64,000 nucleotides of DNA from assembly GCF_003473485.1 (NCBI RefSeq), contig NC_053046.1:16564001-16628000 (forward strand). Reading direction: 5' to 3'. Shown in pieces: positions 22,959-33,815 of this stretch. Source of the DNA: Medicago truncatula (lineage: Eukaryota > Streptophyta > Magnoliopsida > Fabales > Fabaceae). The notes beneath the pieces were generated by a model that searched no databases, was not told the DNA's origin, and worked only from the letters and a program-made list of their open reading frames with translations. The translations under genes and the position numbers were made by a program. Within the stretch, counting starts at the first letter, position 1. Each line of letters starts with the position of its first letter.

Positions 22959-24191
22959 CAGATTATCATACACAAAAGGGATATTGTACTCTTTTTCCTT
23001 CACTAGAATTTTTCTCCTATTAGGTTTTTCTCTAGTAAGGTTTTAATGAGGCATATCCTCAATGGACATCCAAGGGGGAGTGTTATAAATATTAATAGTG
23101 AATGTCCAAATAGCAAATGTGTTAGTGGGCCATACTACTAGGTTGGGCTTAATTCATAAGCTACTATATTTCCCTATAAATAGAGCTCATTTGTAACATT
23201 GAGATACACATAAGTGAATAAGAATACTTTTCTTTAGTATCTCTTCTTCTCCTTCTCTCTATCCATGTCTCTATTTACTTATTTTCATAATAGTGTTTGT
23301 TTTTACAAGTTATGTTGTTTATATTATTCATTGAAAAAAATTAAGGAAAAAGGTAAAAGTTAGGAGTTGATCCGAGGATGTCAGGTTTGTACACAGACCG
23401 CAGACGCCACTAGAACAACACATTATATTTAGTTTAACTTTGAAATAGAACATATATATTACATAATATAAGCTTTATATAGAAATTAAAAAAAGAAGTT
23501 ATCGATTGGGCCCGTGTGGCAATAACCACACCCAACCTCACAAAGATCCACCCCTGCTCCTCCTCCACCCGTAACCCTCAACCCCCAACCTAACCTCCAC
23601 ATTTCCTATACTAAAATATTTTCTATCAACATAAATATTAAAGAGACGACTGAATCTAGAACGCAAAGGACCTCCTTCTAGCAAGGGATCATTCAAGAAA
23701 GAGCTACCTTCTACATTACCAACTCTTGTTGTCAACCTTTTTTCAAACCATCTCACTCCCACTCACCCCGCTCACCCCTACTCCCTCTCTAACACACCAC
23801 AAAACCTTCCAACAATATGATGTCTTATTATCTATGCTTCTAATTCGACCGCTTCCTAACCCATACTTAGATCCCAACACTTTAAACCAAAACCCTCCCT
23901 GATCAACATTTAACTTCCAACACCAGTTATCCAACAACGACAAATTAAACTCGCTAATTATTCTAATCCCTAATCCTCTAGATTCCCATCAAAACACACC
24001 TTATCCAACTTAATCCAAAGAATTTTGTGAGCATCCCCACCGCCCCCTGCATAATGTTTTTTAAAAGGGATTCAAGGATAGAAATAATACATGTGAGAAT
24101 CTTGAAGAAGGGAAGAAAAAAGTAAACCAGAAGTGATGACAAGAAAGATATGATAAACAAGTCAAACGCCCATAAACAAGTTTTTACTCTT

Positions 24192-25388
24192 TGATGAGTC
24201 AATAATTAGTGATTTTAATATATTAGTTGAGTCTATTTTATTTAGATTTTATATGTTTTTGTTTCCTTTTGAGAACTATTTTACTTCAATTGCAAGTTAT
24301 TTAATTTATGGAACAAATATTTGAAAGATTGAGTCTTGGAGCAAAAGAAAAGGGATTTGAAGCTGATTTGTGCCAAAAATATGAAGATCTTATACAAAAA
24401 TATCTTGTGCAAAAAGTTTGAAGATCCTTCACGAAAAATAGAAGCCTGGCGTGCCCCATATTGCCCTTTTGCTTCTTCGACAAGTTGTCTGTTTTAGTTT
24501 ATTTCTGACCTAAAGCCCATGATTTCTTGTGCAACACTTCAGTGATTTATTTCTTAGGGCTTAAGTCAATGTTAGGCTATAAATAGAGCAGCCATCAAGC
24601 TTGTATAATCATCTTTTCTTCTCTGAAATTAATAGTGACAATTGTTTCTTTGAATAAAAGTTCTTCTTTTTATTATTTTATTTTATGTTCTTCTTCTTCT
24701 CTTCTATGTCTACAATGAACATGAGTGAGTAGACTCTTCTTGTCTTGGGATTGTTGGATGAGTCTAATGATATAATCCCTATCAAACCAAGCATCTTACC
24801 CTAATTTTATGTAAATCTATTTTCTAATATAACTTCACCATTTTTATAATGAATTAACAAGTACCAAATTCATAAAGCGGCAACGGAGGGTTAGTACTTG
24901 TTAATTCATAATCACAAATATCAAAACGAAGCATCGAAAGAAGAAGTTTTGATATTGGAACAAGTGAATTTAGACAAAGATTGCAAAACATGAGAATAGT
25001 CTATCAAACTTTGAGACAATAAAGTTTCGTTCTTCAAGGATTCTAATAGCAATCAACCATGAGAATAGGCGTGGTTGCTAGAGGAACACACTCACTGAAG
25101 CCGAAAGGAGATGTGATAGGCTAAAGAGAAACTTGTCTTTAGAAAATAGGTCCAACATAAAGTTCTAGGTTTAGGGTTTGGTTTGTGAAGGATTTGTCAC
25201 CATGACGAACCAATAATCCCAAGACGCCTTTTATTATTATTTTCAAAACCGTTAAAAATCCCAACTTTACAACTTAAACTCTCTTCTAATCATTCATAAT
25301 AATTAATTGAACTCAACAACTCCCTGTTGGAACGATACTCTTTTAATACTACATTGGTAAACTGTGCACTTACGGATTTACTACATCA
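24192..25388. mobile_element. Solo LTR (1197 bp) inside the LINE
   Basis: The segment begins TGATGAGTCAATAATTAGTG and ends ACTACATCA, with short inverted termini TGATG/CATCA. It is flanked by a perfect 5-bp duplication CTCTT (24187-24191 and 25389-25393). The flanking minus-strand LINE frame reads on either side. No internal protein domain is present, so this is a solo LTR or an LTR-only derivative. Confidence 0.85.
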
Positions 25389-25700
25389 CTCTTCCAACCA
25401 GAAATGATAAACGACGTGGATTAGAAGACCCAATTCCAAATAAAGACCAATTTTACAATTCAAAACCATTAATGCCTCAATCAACCAGGACTCCACCACA
25501 TTAGCACCCATCAACAAATATGAAAATTAACTTTTAATCCTGAGAAAATTTCAAAAAGGATCAAGTTAGCCTCAAAGGCTCTAATATTTCCCCAAATTTT
25601 TCTCCCAAAATCAGAGGGCACACCTATTGTATTTTACGCATCATGTACTCTGAGCCACTTGTTGTACAAGAACGATAACTTAGAGAAGACATGGCCACAA

Positions 25701-26290
25701 CCTATTACACGCTGTGTAGAAGGTTATATGTGTTGCATACAAACTGTTTTGGAAATTTAGGGTTTTGCTCGCCTATAATATTAAGGTCTCACCTCAGTTG
25801 GAAAACACAATCCGACAAGGAGAAAAGGGAAAAATGTGATTTAGGAATTTGCCGAAGGTGAGAAATCGACTAATGATGATTAATATTCATGTATTTCTTC
25901 TCATATACTTTTTATGTTTAGATAGAATAACATGGGTAGTAACATTTCTAGGGGTAGGTTATGTAGAGGAAGCTCTATGTAACTCTTTAACAACCATTGA
26001 CCCGTGGTAACGCATGGGTCATATGAAAGAAAAAATATAGCGCAAATATAAAAGTAAATATTTTACTTGAATCGAAATAATAGTATAATTTAATTCATAA
26101 GATAAATTTTCACAAACGTTTTTACTGTGCTATATTAAACAACTTACATGACATCGACCCTGTTACTGTAACATAACATATAAATTTAATGGCATAGTTT
26201 ATTGAAGAAAAGAAAATCCATCGGTTGTCGACATAAAAATAGTATTGATATGCAATAATAGCAATACTACAAAACAAAGTGCTACACATT
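25701..26290. other. Intergenic, with a Helitron-type 3' hairpin
   Basis: At 25998-26021 the sequence TGACCCGTGGTAACGCATGGGTCA can form an eight-base stem with one mismatch. On the minus strand it follows the helicase remnant at 26292-26700, as a Helitron 3' end would. The CTRR terminus expected downstream is not clear, so the end is probably decayed. Confidence 0.45.
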
Positions 26291-26291
26291 A

Positions 26292-26700
26292 CGAAAAACT
26301 TCTCTGTAGACCACATTTGATGTCACATCAGTATCTTAGTCGTCCTCATCATTGATCAATATCTTTAAACCATCCCTTGAAGTAACCTCGATATTGCAAC
26401 GTACAATTGTCCATGTAAAAAAACAGGAGACGGTAGATAGACACCAACATTTTTCAAAGACTGACCCTGACTCTTGTTAATAGTCATTGCAAATGAGACA
26501 GATAACGAAAACTGCCTTCGTTTAAACTTGAAAGGAATTCTAGTATCAGACGGTTGTAGCGATAACCTTAGAATAAACACCTTTTCACTTATTTTAGATC
26601 CAGATATTACCTCTGCCTCGAGCACAAATTGTAATAATCAATCTTGTACCCATCTTCTACACTATTTATTTAACTTAACACCCATGCAGTGCAAATGCAC
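26292..26700 (-). pseudogene. Helitron PIF1-like helicase C-terminus, decayed
   Basis: The minus strand reads GTRLIIT, then SGSKISEKVFILRLSLQPSD, then RIPFKFKRRQFSLSVSFAMT with INKSQGQSLKNVGVYLP and HGQLYVAISR, then DGLKILI and NVVYREVFRNV. This is the last part of the PIF1-like helicase carried by plant Helitrons. Frame changes occur near 26370 and 26620. A stop interrupts the acidic linker. Only the C-terminal portion is visible. Confidence 0.8.
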
Positions 26701-27059
26701 ACTGCAAATTCATTTTATCACCAGCAAAATAGTATGACAGAAACTCAGTTACTAAAATACTTGAGAGCACAGTACATTCCAATGAAATATGCAAAATTGT
26801 TGGTATTTTCAATGTCCTTGCACAACTATTATTCATAGGCAGATAACAAAAGGTTGTTGATTGCCTTGTCATACTCGAAGTCATACTCGACGATGTATGT
26901 TATGTACTTCACTTTTAGGTTGTTGATTGCCTTGTCATATTCTGAAACTGGGTTTTTCACCAGAGGACCTATCAAACAATGAAAGTGAAATTTATGTTAT
27001 GTATAAACCGCAACAAAAAAATAATTACATTAAAGGAATATGTGTTCAAATGTTTACCA

Positions 27060-27502
27060 GTTAATTAAATAGGGTTAATATAGTAAAATTAAGCAAATGA
27101 TAAGTTTAAATCTAGGGCAAAATTTTGCGTTTGGGTTAACTTTAAGGAATAAGAGATTAAGGAGAAAAATTAGGAGCGATTTGTTTATTTTGATTTCCAC
27201 ATCAATTAACATTTTGATTAAATTAAATAGGGTTAATATAGTAAAATTAAGCAAACGATTTAGGTAAAATCTAGGGCAAAATTTTGCGTTCGGATTAACT
27301 TTAAGGAATAAGAAATTAAGGAGAAAAATTAGGAGCAATTTGTTTATTTTGATTTCCACATCAATTAACATTTTAATTAAATTAAATAGGGTTAATATAG
27401 TAAAATTAAGCAAAGGAGTTAGGTTAAATCTAGGGCAAAATTTTGCGTTCATATTAACTTTAAGGAATAAGAGATTAAGGAGAAAAATTAGGAGTGATTT
27501 GT
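27060..27502. repeat. 159-bp tandem-repeat array, first part
   Basis: Units of 158-159 bp recur here for about 2.8 copies; the phrase AAATAGGGTTAATATAG begins at 27067, 27225 and 27384. The array is cut at 27502 by a solo LTR. It resumes at 30906-31123 and, after a Helitron-like insertion, at 32973-33034. Minus-strand open frames in the array are shared by successive units and are probably by-products. Confidence 0.9.
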
Positions 27503-30500
27503 TGTTATACCCTGATTTTGGACCTAAAAATACTCATTCAAATTTCTTTTTTTAACACTGATATTTGTCAATTCGCTGTTGCTTTACTCTGAATCTTTAC
27601 TCTCTTTTCATCTGCATATTTTACTGTCTCTGTCTCAAAGTACGTTCAAGCTTGATTTTCTTGCATAAAATCATTCAAAGTGTCTTTTCTTGCATTACAA
27701 GTCATTTAAGAACTCTCAGAAACGTCGCATTACTTTTTCTTGCATTTTATTTCAAAAATCATACAAAAGGGTATTTTGGTCATTTCCTGCAGTGGAACCC
27801 ATTTTAGCCCCTGTGTTTGCCTCTGAGTCTTTTCAACTTGTCTGTACAAATCACTGTTGAGTCTTTGTTTAAAAGGTCATTTAAAAAATTGCATCTGAGT
27901 CAGTTTGAGTCAGTTTAGTCCCTAGGGGCATTTTGGTCTTTTCCTGCCAAAATTTCGGCAGGGAGGTATTTTAAAATACCTCATGTCAGTAATTGGTTCG
28001 TTTTAGTCCTTTTATTTTAGGTTTCACTTTACTTTTTTTCAAATTACCAATTTTAGTCCAATTTTATTTTAATTACATTTTAGTCCCTCAAACAATTCTC
28101 AAAATTGCACTTTAGTCCAAAACTTTTCAAAATTACATTTCTAGTCCATTTTTCTTATTTACAGTCCAGTCCTCATTTTTTACATTTTTGCAGAAAGGTC
28201 CTTAAAGTCAAAAGTCCAAGGCAGAGCCAAACTAAGTTCAATTCCAGGTGGCAGTGTCCCATTGGGTCTCAGATACAAGTGGCAGCCTATAAAAGGCGCA
28301 TTCAATGCACAAGTCAGAAAAAAAAATCAGTCACGCGCCATCATCAAAAACACCTGAGAAATTTCTCTCTCTTGTCAGTTAGATCAAAACTCAGAAAATC
28401 ACCAAGAACACCAAGAACATTCATAAACCCTAATTCTCCAGAATCAAAAATCAACACAAGATTCAACAAATTCATCACAGTTCTCAGTGATTCATTGAAG
28501 AATCATCATCATCGAACTGATTTCTCTGCAATTCAAGTGCGAATTCGTCCCCGTTTGGCGACAAATCCAAGCACGATCACAGAGAAAACCGTGAGAAGAA
28601 GAGGGAAAGAAAACGAAGAAGATTGAACCGGTGAAGAAGAAGAAGATATCAAATCAGTGAAGAAACACCGATTTATTTTCGGTTTCAAAGCCAGAAATCA
28701 ACAATCGAAAATCAAGTTCAAGTGTTTCCGAAGATCTTCGCTCAAGATCTCCAACTGAAAACCACCGGTAAACACGTAAAACTCCACTTTCTTTCTCAAA
28801 AATATCAACAAACACGAATCAAATATAGATCTGCAAAGTTCCAAAGCTTTCATTCAACAAAACACTAAAAAGAATCAAGAAAAATCTTTTTCAAAACCGT
28901 GAACAAAAGTGTAGATCTACAAAGATTTAAGCCTTGCATGAAAAAACCAGTGCCGGATTCGTGTTTAGAACGAAAAAGGATTTCCAAAAGTGTAAAAAAA
29001 TTTGAAAACGGAGAAAGTTGTTCAACTTCCGGCGGCGGCGCCGCCACCCTTGGGGCGGCCGGCCACCACGCCGGAGGAACAAATTTCCCCGGAGAAGATG
29101 AAGATCATCTTCATTTCCAGGAATCCGGCGAGGTAGAGAGGAGAGAGGTGAGAGCTTCTCTCACTAGGTTTAGGTTAGAGAGAGAGAGAGCAAAGAAAAA
29201 TAAAAAAAAACCGGTGCTCAATCCTTTATATAAGCCAGTGAACCGGACCGGTCCAAGACCGGTCCAATCCCCTTCATTCCTGGCCGTTGGATCTAGGGTT
29301 TCCTTCCCTGGATCAATCCAACGCTCCCTGTGAATCCGGATCCCCTGGTTTTGGTTTGGGCTTTTCTTTTTTCGTTTTTGCTATTTTCTTGCTATCTGCA
29401 CCCTGCTTTTTTGCTAATTGAACCTCTGTGTGCTTAATTTTCTCTCTAAAAATTCCTAAAAAATTGTTATATGTTTCTTGATACATTTTAATACTTTTGT
29501 GATATTTTTCAATGGTTTAAAAATGATAAAAATGTGTGTGTTATTTTTCTTGATTAATTTTGTGTTTGATCTAAGTTTGTGCATTTTTTGTGGTATATTT
29601 CTCATAAAATGTTGGCATGTGATGTGGATGATTGGTGTGCAATTTCATGGTGAATGTGTTGCTGATCATATATATGTTTTGCTGATTGTGGATGTAGATT
29701 TTCATTTCTTTCTTGTTTTGCAAGTAATGTGTGTTTTTATCAAGAAATAAAGTGCAAAATATCTTTAAAAATGTGTCATAATTTTTGGCTTGAATGTGTC
29801 CTATTTGTTCTCACATTATAGCTCAAAATCAAACCCCTTTAACATTGCTATGATGAGGGAATTAAAAGCCATATGCATGTCTAAGTGTTATAACCAATTT
29901 TAGGTATATTTTGCCCTTTTATTTCATTTCATTGCTCTTTTCTTTTTTGCTATTCTATTCAATTTTGTTTACCCTTTTTACCATTTTTATGCCTTATGAT
30001 ACTAATCATTTCATTTCATATTTCATCCATCTCATAGTTTAGGCATTATTTTTCCTATTCATTTCTATATCAAATGGGTTTGTAATAATTTTAGGTAGAT
30101 TAGTTTCCTTTTAATTCCTTGCAAGACCATAGCATGTATTTAGGACTCAATGTAAAGGACTATGGACACTATAAGTGATGTACACCGACACGAGCACCGA
30201 CACATGCACACACCCCACATGGATGTTCTAGATGCATGACTAGGGAATGTATGCTTAGGTTTTACAACGCTTAAACAAAAAAATCATTTTCCAAAAAAAT
30301 GTGAATAACCTCACTTGAAAACCTTTTTTCTAAAATAGGAGTCAAAACTCCTCATTTTCCTTTTGTTTTCTTAAGAAAAATCCCAATAAATTTTAATCAT
30401 ACTTAGACTTTATTTTGCAAAATAACTACTTCCACCTCACATTTTCTAAATCTCATGCCCTTGAGGCCTCTCATCTCCATTCTTCAAAATTCCTTTTTCA

Positions 30501-30905
30501 AACTTAAAATCAACCAACAAAAACCAAGAAAGCAATTTTCGAGAATGAACTACGTTTGGTTTTGATCCCTTAAAAGGGTACGTAGGCAATGAGTTAAAAC
30601 TCCTCCAAGCCAAGTAAAATAAAATCTCAATCATCTTCTCCCCCCCATTCTTCACTCAAATAAAACTTCTTTTTTTAATAAGTAGGCAATAAAAATAAAG
30701 CGTAAAAATAAACTTAGGAGAACGGTTCTTATGGAATACCATAATCGTTCCGGGTGCCTAACACCTTCCTGTAGCGAAAACGACCCCCGAACTTAGAATC
30801 TAAGGGTTTTTCTGAATTTTGCCCTTCCCAAAAAAAATAGAGAATATCAAAGATTGAAAGGTTCAAGCCTAATTAATGACTTGACACCCGAAAATCGCGA
30901 TAACA
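27503..30905. mobile_element. Large solo LTR (3403 bp) in the tandem array
   Basis: The element starts TGTTATACCCTGATTTTGG and ends AATCGCGATAACA, and it is flanked by a perfect 5-bp duplication TTTGT (27498-27502 and 30906-30910) that restores the tandem unit. A TATA box (TATAAAA, 28288-28294) lies in a promoter-like context. Two plus-strand open frames, 28105-28626 (173 aa, basic) and 28899-29333 (144 aa), follow or overlap the likely transcript start. I regard them as non-coding or element leader sequence because they match no known domain. The length suggests a large Ty3/gypsy family, possibly of the Tat/Ogre type. Confidence 0.85.
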
Positions 30906-31123
30906 TTTGTTTATTTTGATTTCCACATCAATTAACATTTTGATTAACTTAAATAGGGTTAATATAGTAAAATTAAGCAAAGGAGTTAGGTTAAATCTAG
31001 GGCAAAATTATGCGTTCGGGTTAACTTTAAGGAATAAGAGATTAAGAGAAAAATTAGGAGCGATTTTTTTATTTTGATTTCCACATCAATTAACATTTTA
31101 ATTAAATTAAATAGGGTTAATAT
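30906..31123. repeat. 159-bp tandem-repeat array, second part
   Basis: This continues the array seen at 27060-27502, including the shared phrases GATTTCCACATCAATTAAC and TAGGGCAAAAT. It ends within a unit at GGGTTAATA, where the Helitron-like segment begins. Confidence 0.85.
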
Positions 31124-32972
31124 TACTTAAAATCAAAGGTAGTCTGATTAGAGTTAATCCCTAACCCTAATTGCAGCAAGGGCCCACTTTATGCTTAACC
31201 TCCTTCCACTAATCCCTGTTTTGGCGCCTTGCACAATTTGGTCTAATCACCTAACTGCCTGTATTAAATGATAATGTGTTAGGGACCCACGATGTATTAG
31301 CAAGCAAACAGGTCTTTAATTATTCTACCATCCATGTAATGCTTAGGAAAAAATGCAGCCGTTTTTTTATGTGTAACCAATGCAAACTATTTGCATGCCC
31401 TAGGCATCATTATCCAATTGAAGATGTCTTGAAACACTCCAAACACCTCAGATTAACGAGCCTTTGTGCTATTATGGTCTCCAATGTGCTTACTATATAA
31501 ACAACCATCCTTTGTTATGGTTAGCCATGCCTTCAAAAACATTTAACCATTCCAGTTGTCTGTATTCATTTGTCTAAGTAAGTTTTGGTCCATAACTTTC
31601 TGAGTATCTCAAGTTTGGACAATTTCATCATGTTTGCCAGGGACCAAGAAGCATGTAATGTTGGATCTCTTTTATGCTCATGCAGTACAGCTACTATATT
31701 TCATCTATTAATGGCTTCTACACCTTCTTTTATTATTAGTTAATATAAAATATGTGATAGTCACGCATTTTTATTTTTGTGTAATTTAAACTCCACATTT
31801 ATCATAATTATTCCAATTCCATGATTAACAACGTATCAGATAGATTGTATATTGAAGTTATTATTTTTATGTTTTAGTGAAAGGGAATGTTGCCGGGATA
31901 CTTTTCTGCCCCATCGATAGTCCTTCGTACAAAGCTACCTCCATCCAAGAGTGCTGGCGGTTCTAGATATGTCTTCAATATGGATCAATATTTCTGGAAG
32001 AATTGATTTATTTTTTTTTATGCTGGATGTTTTTTGCTGTTGTTGGACTATTGATTATGCTTCAGTCTTTTTTTTTTTTTTTGCCGTTTTATTATGTTGA
32101 GCAACTTTTGAACTCATGAAGTTGATCTTTGATCTACTTCCAAGTTTTGGTTTAAGAATTTCCATTTTGTATCCATGTTTCGTTGAATCAATCCAATGTT
32201 TAATAAATGGTTTATCTAGCCTTATATGTTAGTCATGGAATTATGAATTTGTTTTACATATTACCCTTCTTGATATATTCATCTCAACAGTTTACTTTGC
32301 CAATTACACATTTTTGTAGTTCTCCTATTTGTGTGCTCAATGTAATAGTGTACTAAGATGATATAGACATGTACATTGATTACACACCTTTGAGACCTAC
32401 AACTATGAGACATCATTTAATTATGTGTTTTATTATGTATCTTCCTGTTCAATTCTACCCACGTCTAACTTGACCCCTAGAAAACCCCTTTAAATATTGG
32501 TCAAAAGGTTTATATACCCAGGTTATTATTGTCTCCTTCTGATAAAAATTTGTCTGTCAAGTTTCAAAGACGACAGTTTCATTTGCTAAGATTATAAATA
32601 AGAGTCAAAGACAATCACTTAAGCATGTTGGAGTTTATTTTACCTCAAACAGTTTTTCTCATGGGCAACTATATGTTGCATTGTCAAGAGTTACATCAAG
32701 AAATGGCTTGAAGATATTGGTCGTTGATGATGAAGAGAAAAATAGTTGTGTCACATCTAATGTAGTTTATAAAGAGGTTTTTCAAAATGTACTTTAAGCC
32801 TTTAATGAACTATTAAACTTTCTTATATGTCAATTCATGTCTGTAGCTCTGATCAATGATACATAATATCCTATAATGATATATTTTTTTAAATTGCTTA
32901 AGTTGATTGTAATTGAAATATATTGATCAATAGTCCATAACAGACGCGTGCGATAGCGCGGGTCAAGAGTCT
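31124..32972 (+). mobile_element. Helitron-like insertion in the tandem array
   Basis: This 1.85-kb segment interrupts a tandem unit; removing it rejoins GGGTTAATA with TATAGTAAAATTAAGC. It carries a helicase C-terminus on the plus strand (32537-32797). It ends with a GC-rich stem-like GCGTGCGATAGCGCG followed 11 bases later by CTAG, directly before a T, which are Helitron 3' features. The 5' end lacks the usual TC, so the left boundary is approximate or diverged. No gene is recognised in 31130-32530. Confidence 0.65.
32537..32797 (+). pseudogene. Helitron PIF1-like helicase C-terminal fragment
   Basis: The frame reads NLSVKFQRRQFHLAKIINKS, then QRQSLKHVGVYF, SHGQLYVALSRVTSRNGLKI and NVVYKEVFQNVL, ending at TAA 32795-32797. 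It is homologous to the fragment at 26292-26700 but on the opposite strand and with different substitutions, so it is a separate copy. The N-terminal motifs of the helicase and any Rep domain are absent. Confidence 0.8.
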
Positions 32973-33034
32973 AGTATAGTAAAATTAAGCAAAGGAGTTA
33001 GGTTAAATTTAGGGCAAAATTTTGCGTTCGGGAG
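32973..33034. repeat. 159-bp tandem-repeat array, last partial unit
   Basis: TATAGTAAAATTAAGCAAAG and the following TAGGGCAAAATTTTGCGTTC match the array units upstream. The array ends here. Confidence 0.8.
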
Positions 33035-33647
33035 AAAGAGAGAGTAATCCGAAAACAATATGATTTGGAATCACAACCCCTAGAATTTTGGGGAAAGGAT
33101 GCGAATAAAACTTCGTTAAAAACGTAATCGCAAACAGGGAAAAAAAAACATAATAGGAATTGATCAAAAAGCTTATGAACAAAGAGATTGCACAGATACG
33201 AACTCAAGAACTTGAACAGAAACAACATTAAATTCCAAAGTTTCTTGCTCCAGGTTGAAATACTTGATAAAGATGAGAAGAAAGGAAATTGAATCTCAAA
33301 TTGAGATTATTACAAAATCAAGAACAAATTGCATGAGAAGAACTTTAAGGAAAAATGAACAATGAAGGAGAAAGAATTGAGAGAAAAATAAACGATGAGA
33401 AAATTGAATATTCTCAATAAAATGGAGCGGAAAATTCCTTCAAGTTGGATACCAAATTAGCTCTTATACCATCTTATGAGACATGACATTCATAGAAGGA
33501 ATGAAAAAAAAGTAACTAATTCTTTGTATCGATGGAAATAAAAATGTTATAAGTGAGTAAAAGCTACCCACTAATGAAGTGGTTATAAACTATGTATACT
33601 ACTATCTACTTGAACTAATATTTCACTAATCTATATAACTCCAATAC
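33035..33647. other. Possible minus-strand copia LTR/PBS remnant
   Basis: AGCTCTTATACCATC at 33460-33474 resembles the complement of a retrotransposon primer-binding site (GGTATAAGAGCT, close to the Met-tRNA type). LTR-like sequence would then lie to its right. No coding domain supports this, so the call is tentative. Confidence 0.25.
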
Positions 33648-33815
33648 ATGTTACCCATATTGGCATCATTTTTGAGTATGATTTGAATTCTTCAACGTGT
33701 TGGATGCTACAAAGCCTCTAAATATTATTGCATGAGCCATCATCATTCAATTCATTCTCCACCGTAAGAAATAAAATTTAAGCATACAATAGATTGATCA
33801 ATATAACTTCATTAT
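33648..33815 (-). pseudogene. Fragment of an NRT1/PTR transporter gene
   Basis: This stretch closely matches 43325-43518 in the intact transporter gene on the same strand, including TTACCCATATTGGCATCATTT and CATCATTCAATTCATTCTCC. It covers the start of that gene's last exon and the adjoining intron. The bases encoding the exon start and splice acceptor (about 24 nt) are missing, and other substitutions are present. It lies about 9.7 kb from its relative, on the far side of the TIR-NB-LRR gene. Confidence 0.75.

Larger units (their letters stand above)
19000..23292 (+). mobile_element. Ty1/copia retrotransposon relic (5'-truncated) with 3' LTR
   Basis: Scattered plus-strand remnants match copia pol between the integrase and reverse transcriptase. 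19378-19520 reads NAPIEIDVLV, RMKRGRP and KGAKNKDNPNKDV; 19660-19690 reads VDDIFAYN. Many stops and indels are present. The 3' end is intact in layout: a polypurine tract CAAGGGGGAG (23071-23080) followed by an LTR beginning TGTTATAAATATTAATAGTG (23081 to about 23292). No 5' LTR is visible, and the 5' boundary near 19000 is uncertain. A solo LTR (20909-22958) interrupts the element. Confidence 0.75.
18430..23556. mobile_element. hAT-like element (5.1 kb with nested insertions)
   Basis: The left end CAGGGGCGGATCC and the right end GGATC[C/T]-type complement (GATCCACCCCTG) form short TIRs. The flanks ATCCTCCT (18422-18429) and CTCCTCCT (23557-23564) match at 7 of 8 positions, as expected for an aged 8-bp hAT duplication. 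The insertion lies inside the LINE. Most of its length is a later copia insertion (about 19000-23292). Its own sequence is limited to 18430 to about 19000 and 23293-23556, AT-rich with no transposase seen. Confidence 0.7.
17780..25700 (-). mobile_element. LINE (non-LTR retrotransposon) relic, minus strand, split by insertions
   Basis: Four minus-strand pieces belong to one plant LINE ORF2. 25700-25389 contains the reverse transcriptase part (FEIFSGLKVNFH, then KIGLYLELGLLI). 24191-23557 continues with LLDNWCWKLNVDQGGFWFKV and LEGGPLRSRFSRLF. 18429-17780 contains WRRRMLFSWEEKL (reading across the junction) and the zinc-binding domain LHKMIPTKDNLSRCGVVYSG with DHLFLKYDFFGSIW-like sequence. Removing the solo LTR (24192-25388) and the hAT-like element (18430-23556) restores the order expected for the family. 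Stops and frameshifts show long inactivity. Confidence 0.8.

Noticed and set aside
27075..27452. 125-aa minus-strand protein with repeats
   Set aside because: It is the translation of a 159-bp tandem repeat that happens to be divisible by three.
28105..28626. 173-aa protein-coding gene
   Set aside because: It lies wholly inside a delimited solo LTR and has no recognisable domain; its basic composition resembles translated leader sequence.
28899..29333. 144-aa protein-coding gene
   Set aside because: Also inside the solo LTR, with no domain and low-complexity basic tracts.
31276..31500. RPA-like or other cargo gene in the Helitron
   Set aside because: The 74-codon frame has no recognisable OB-fold or other domain.
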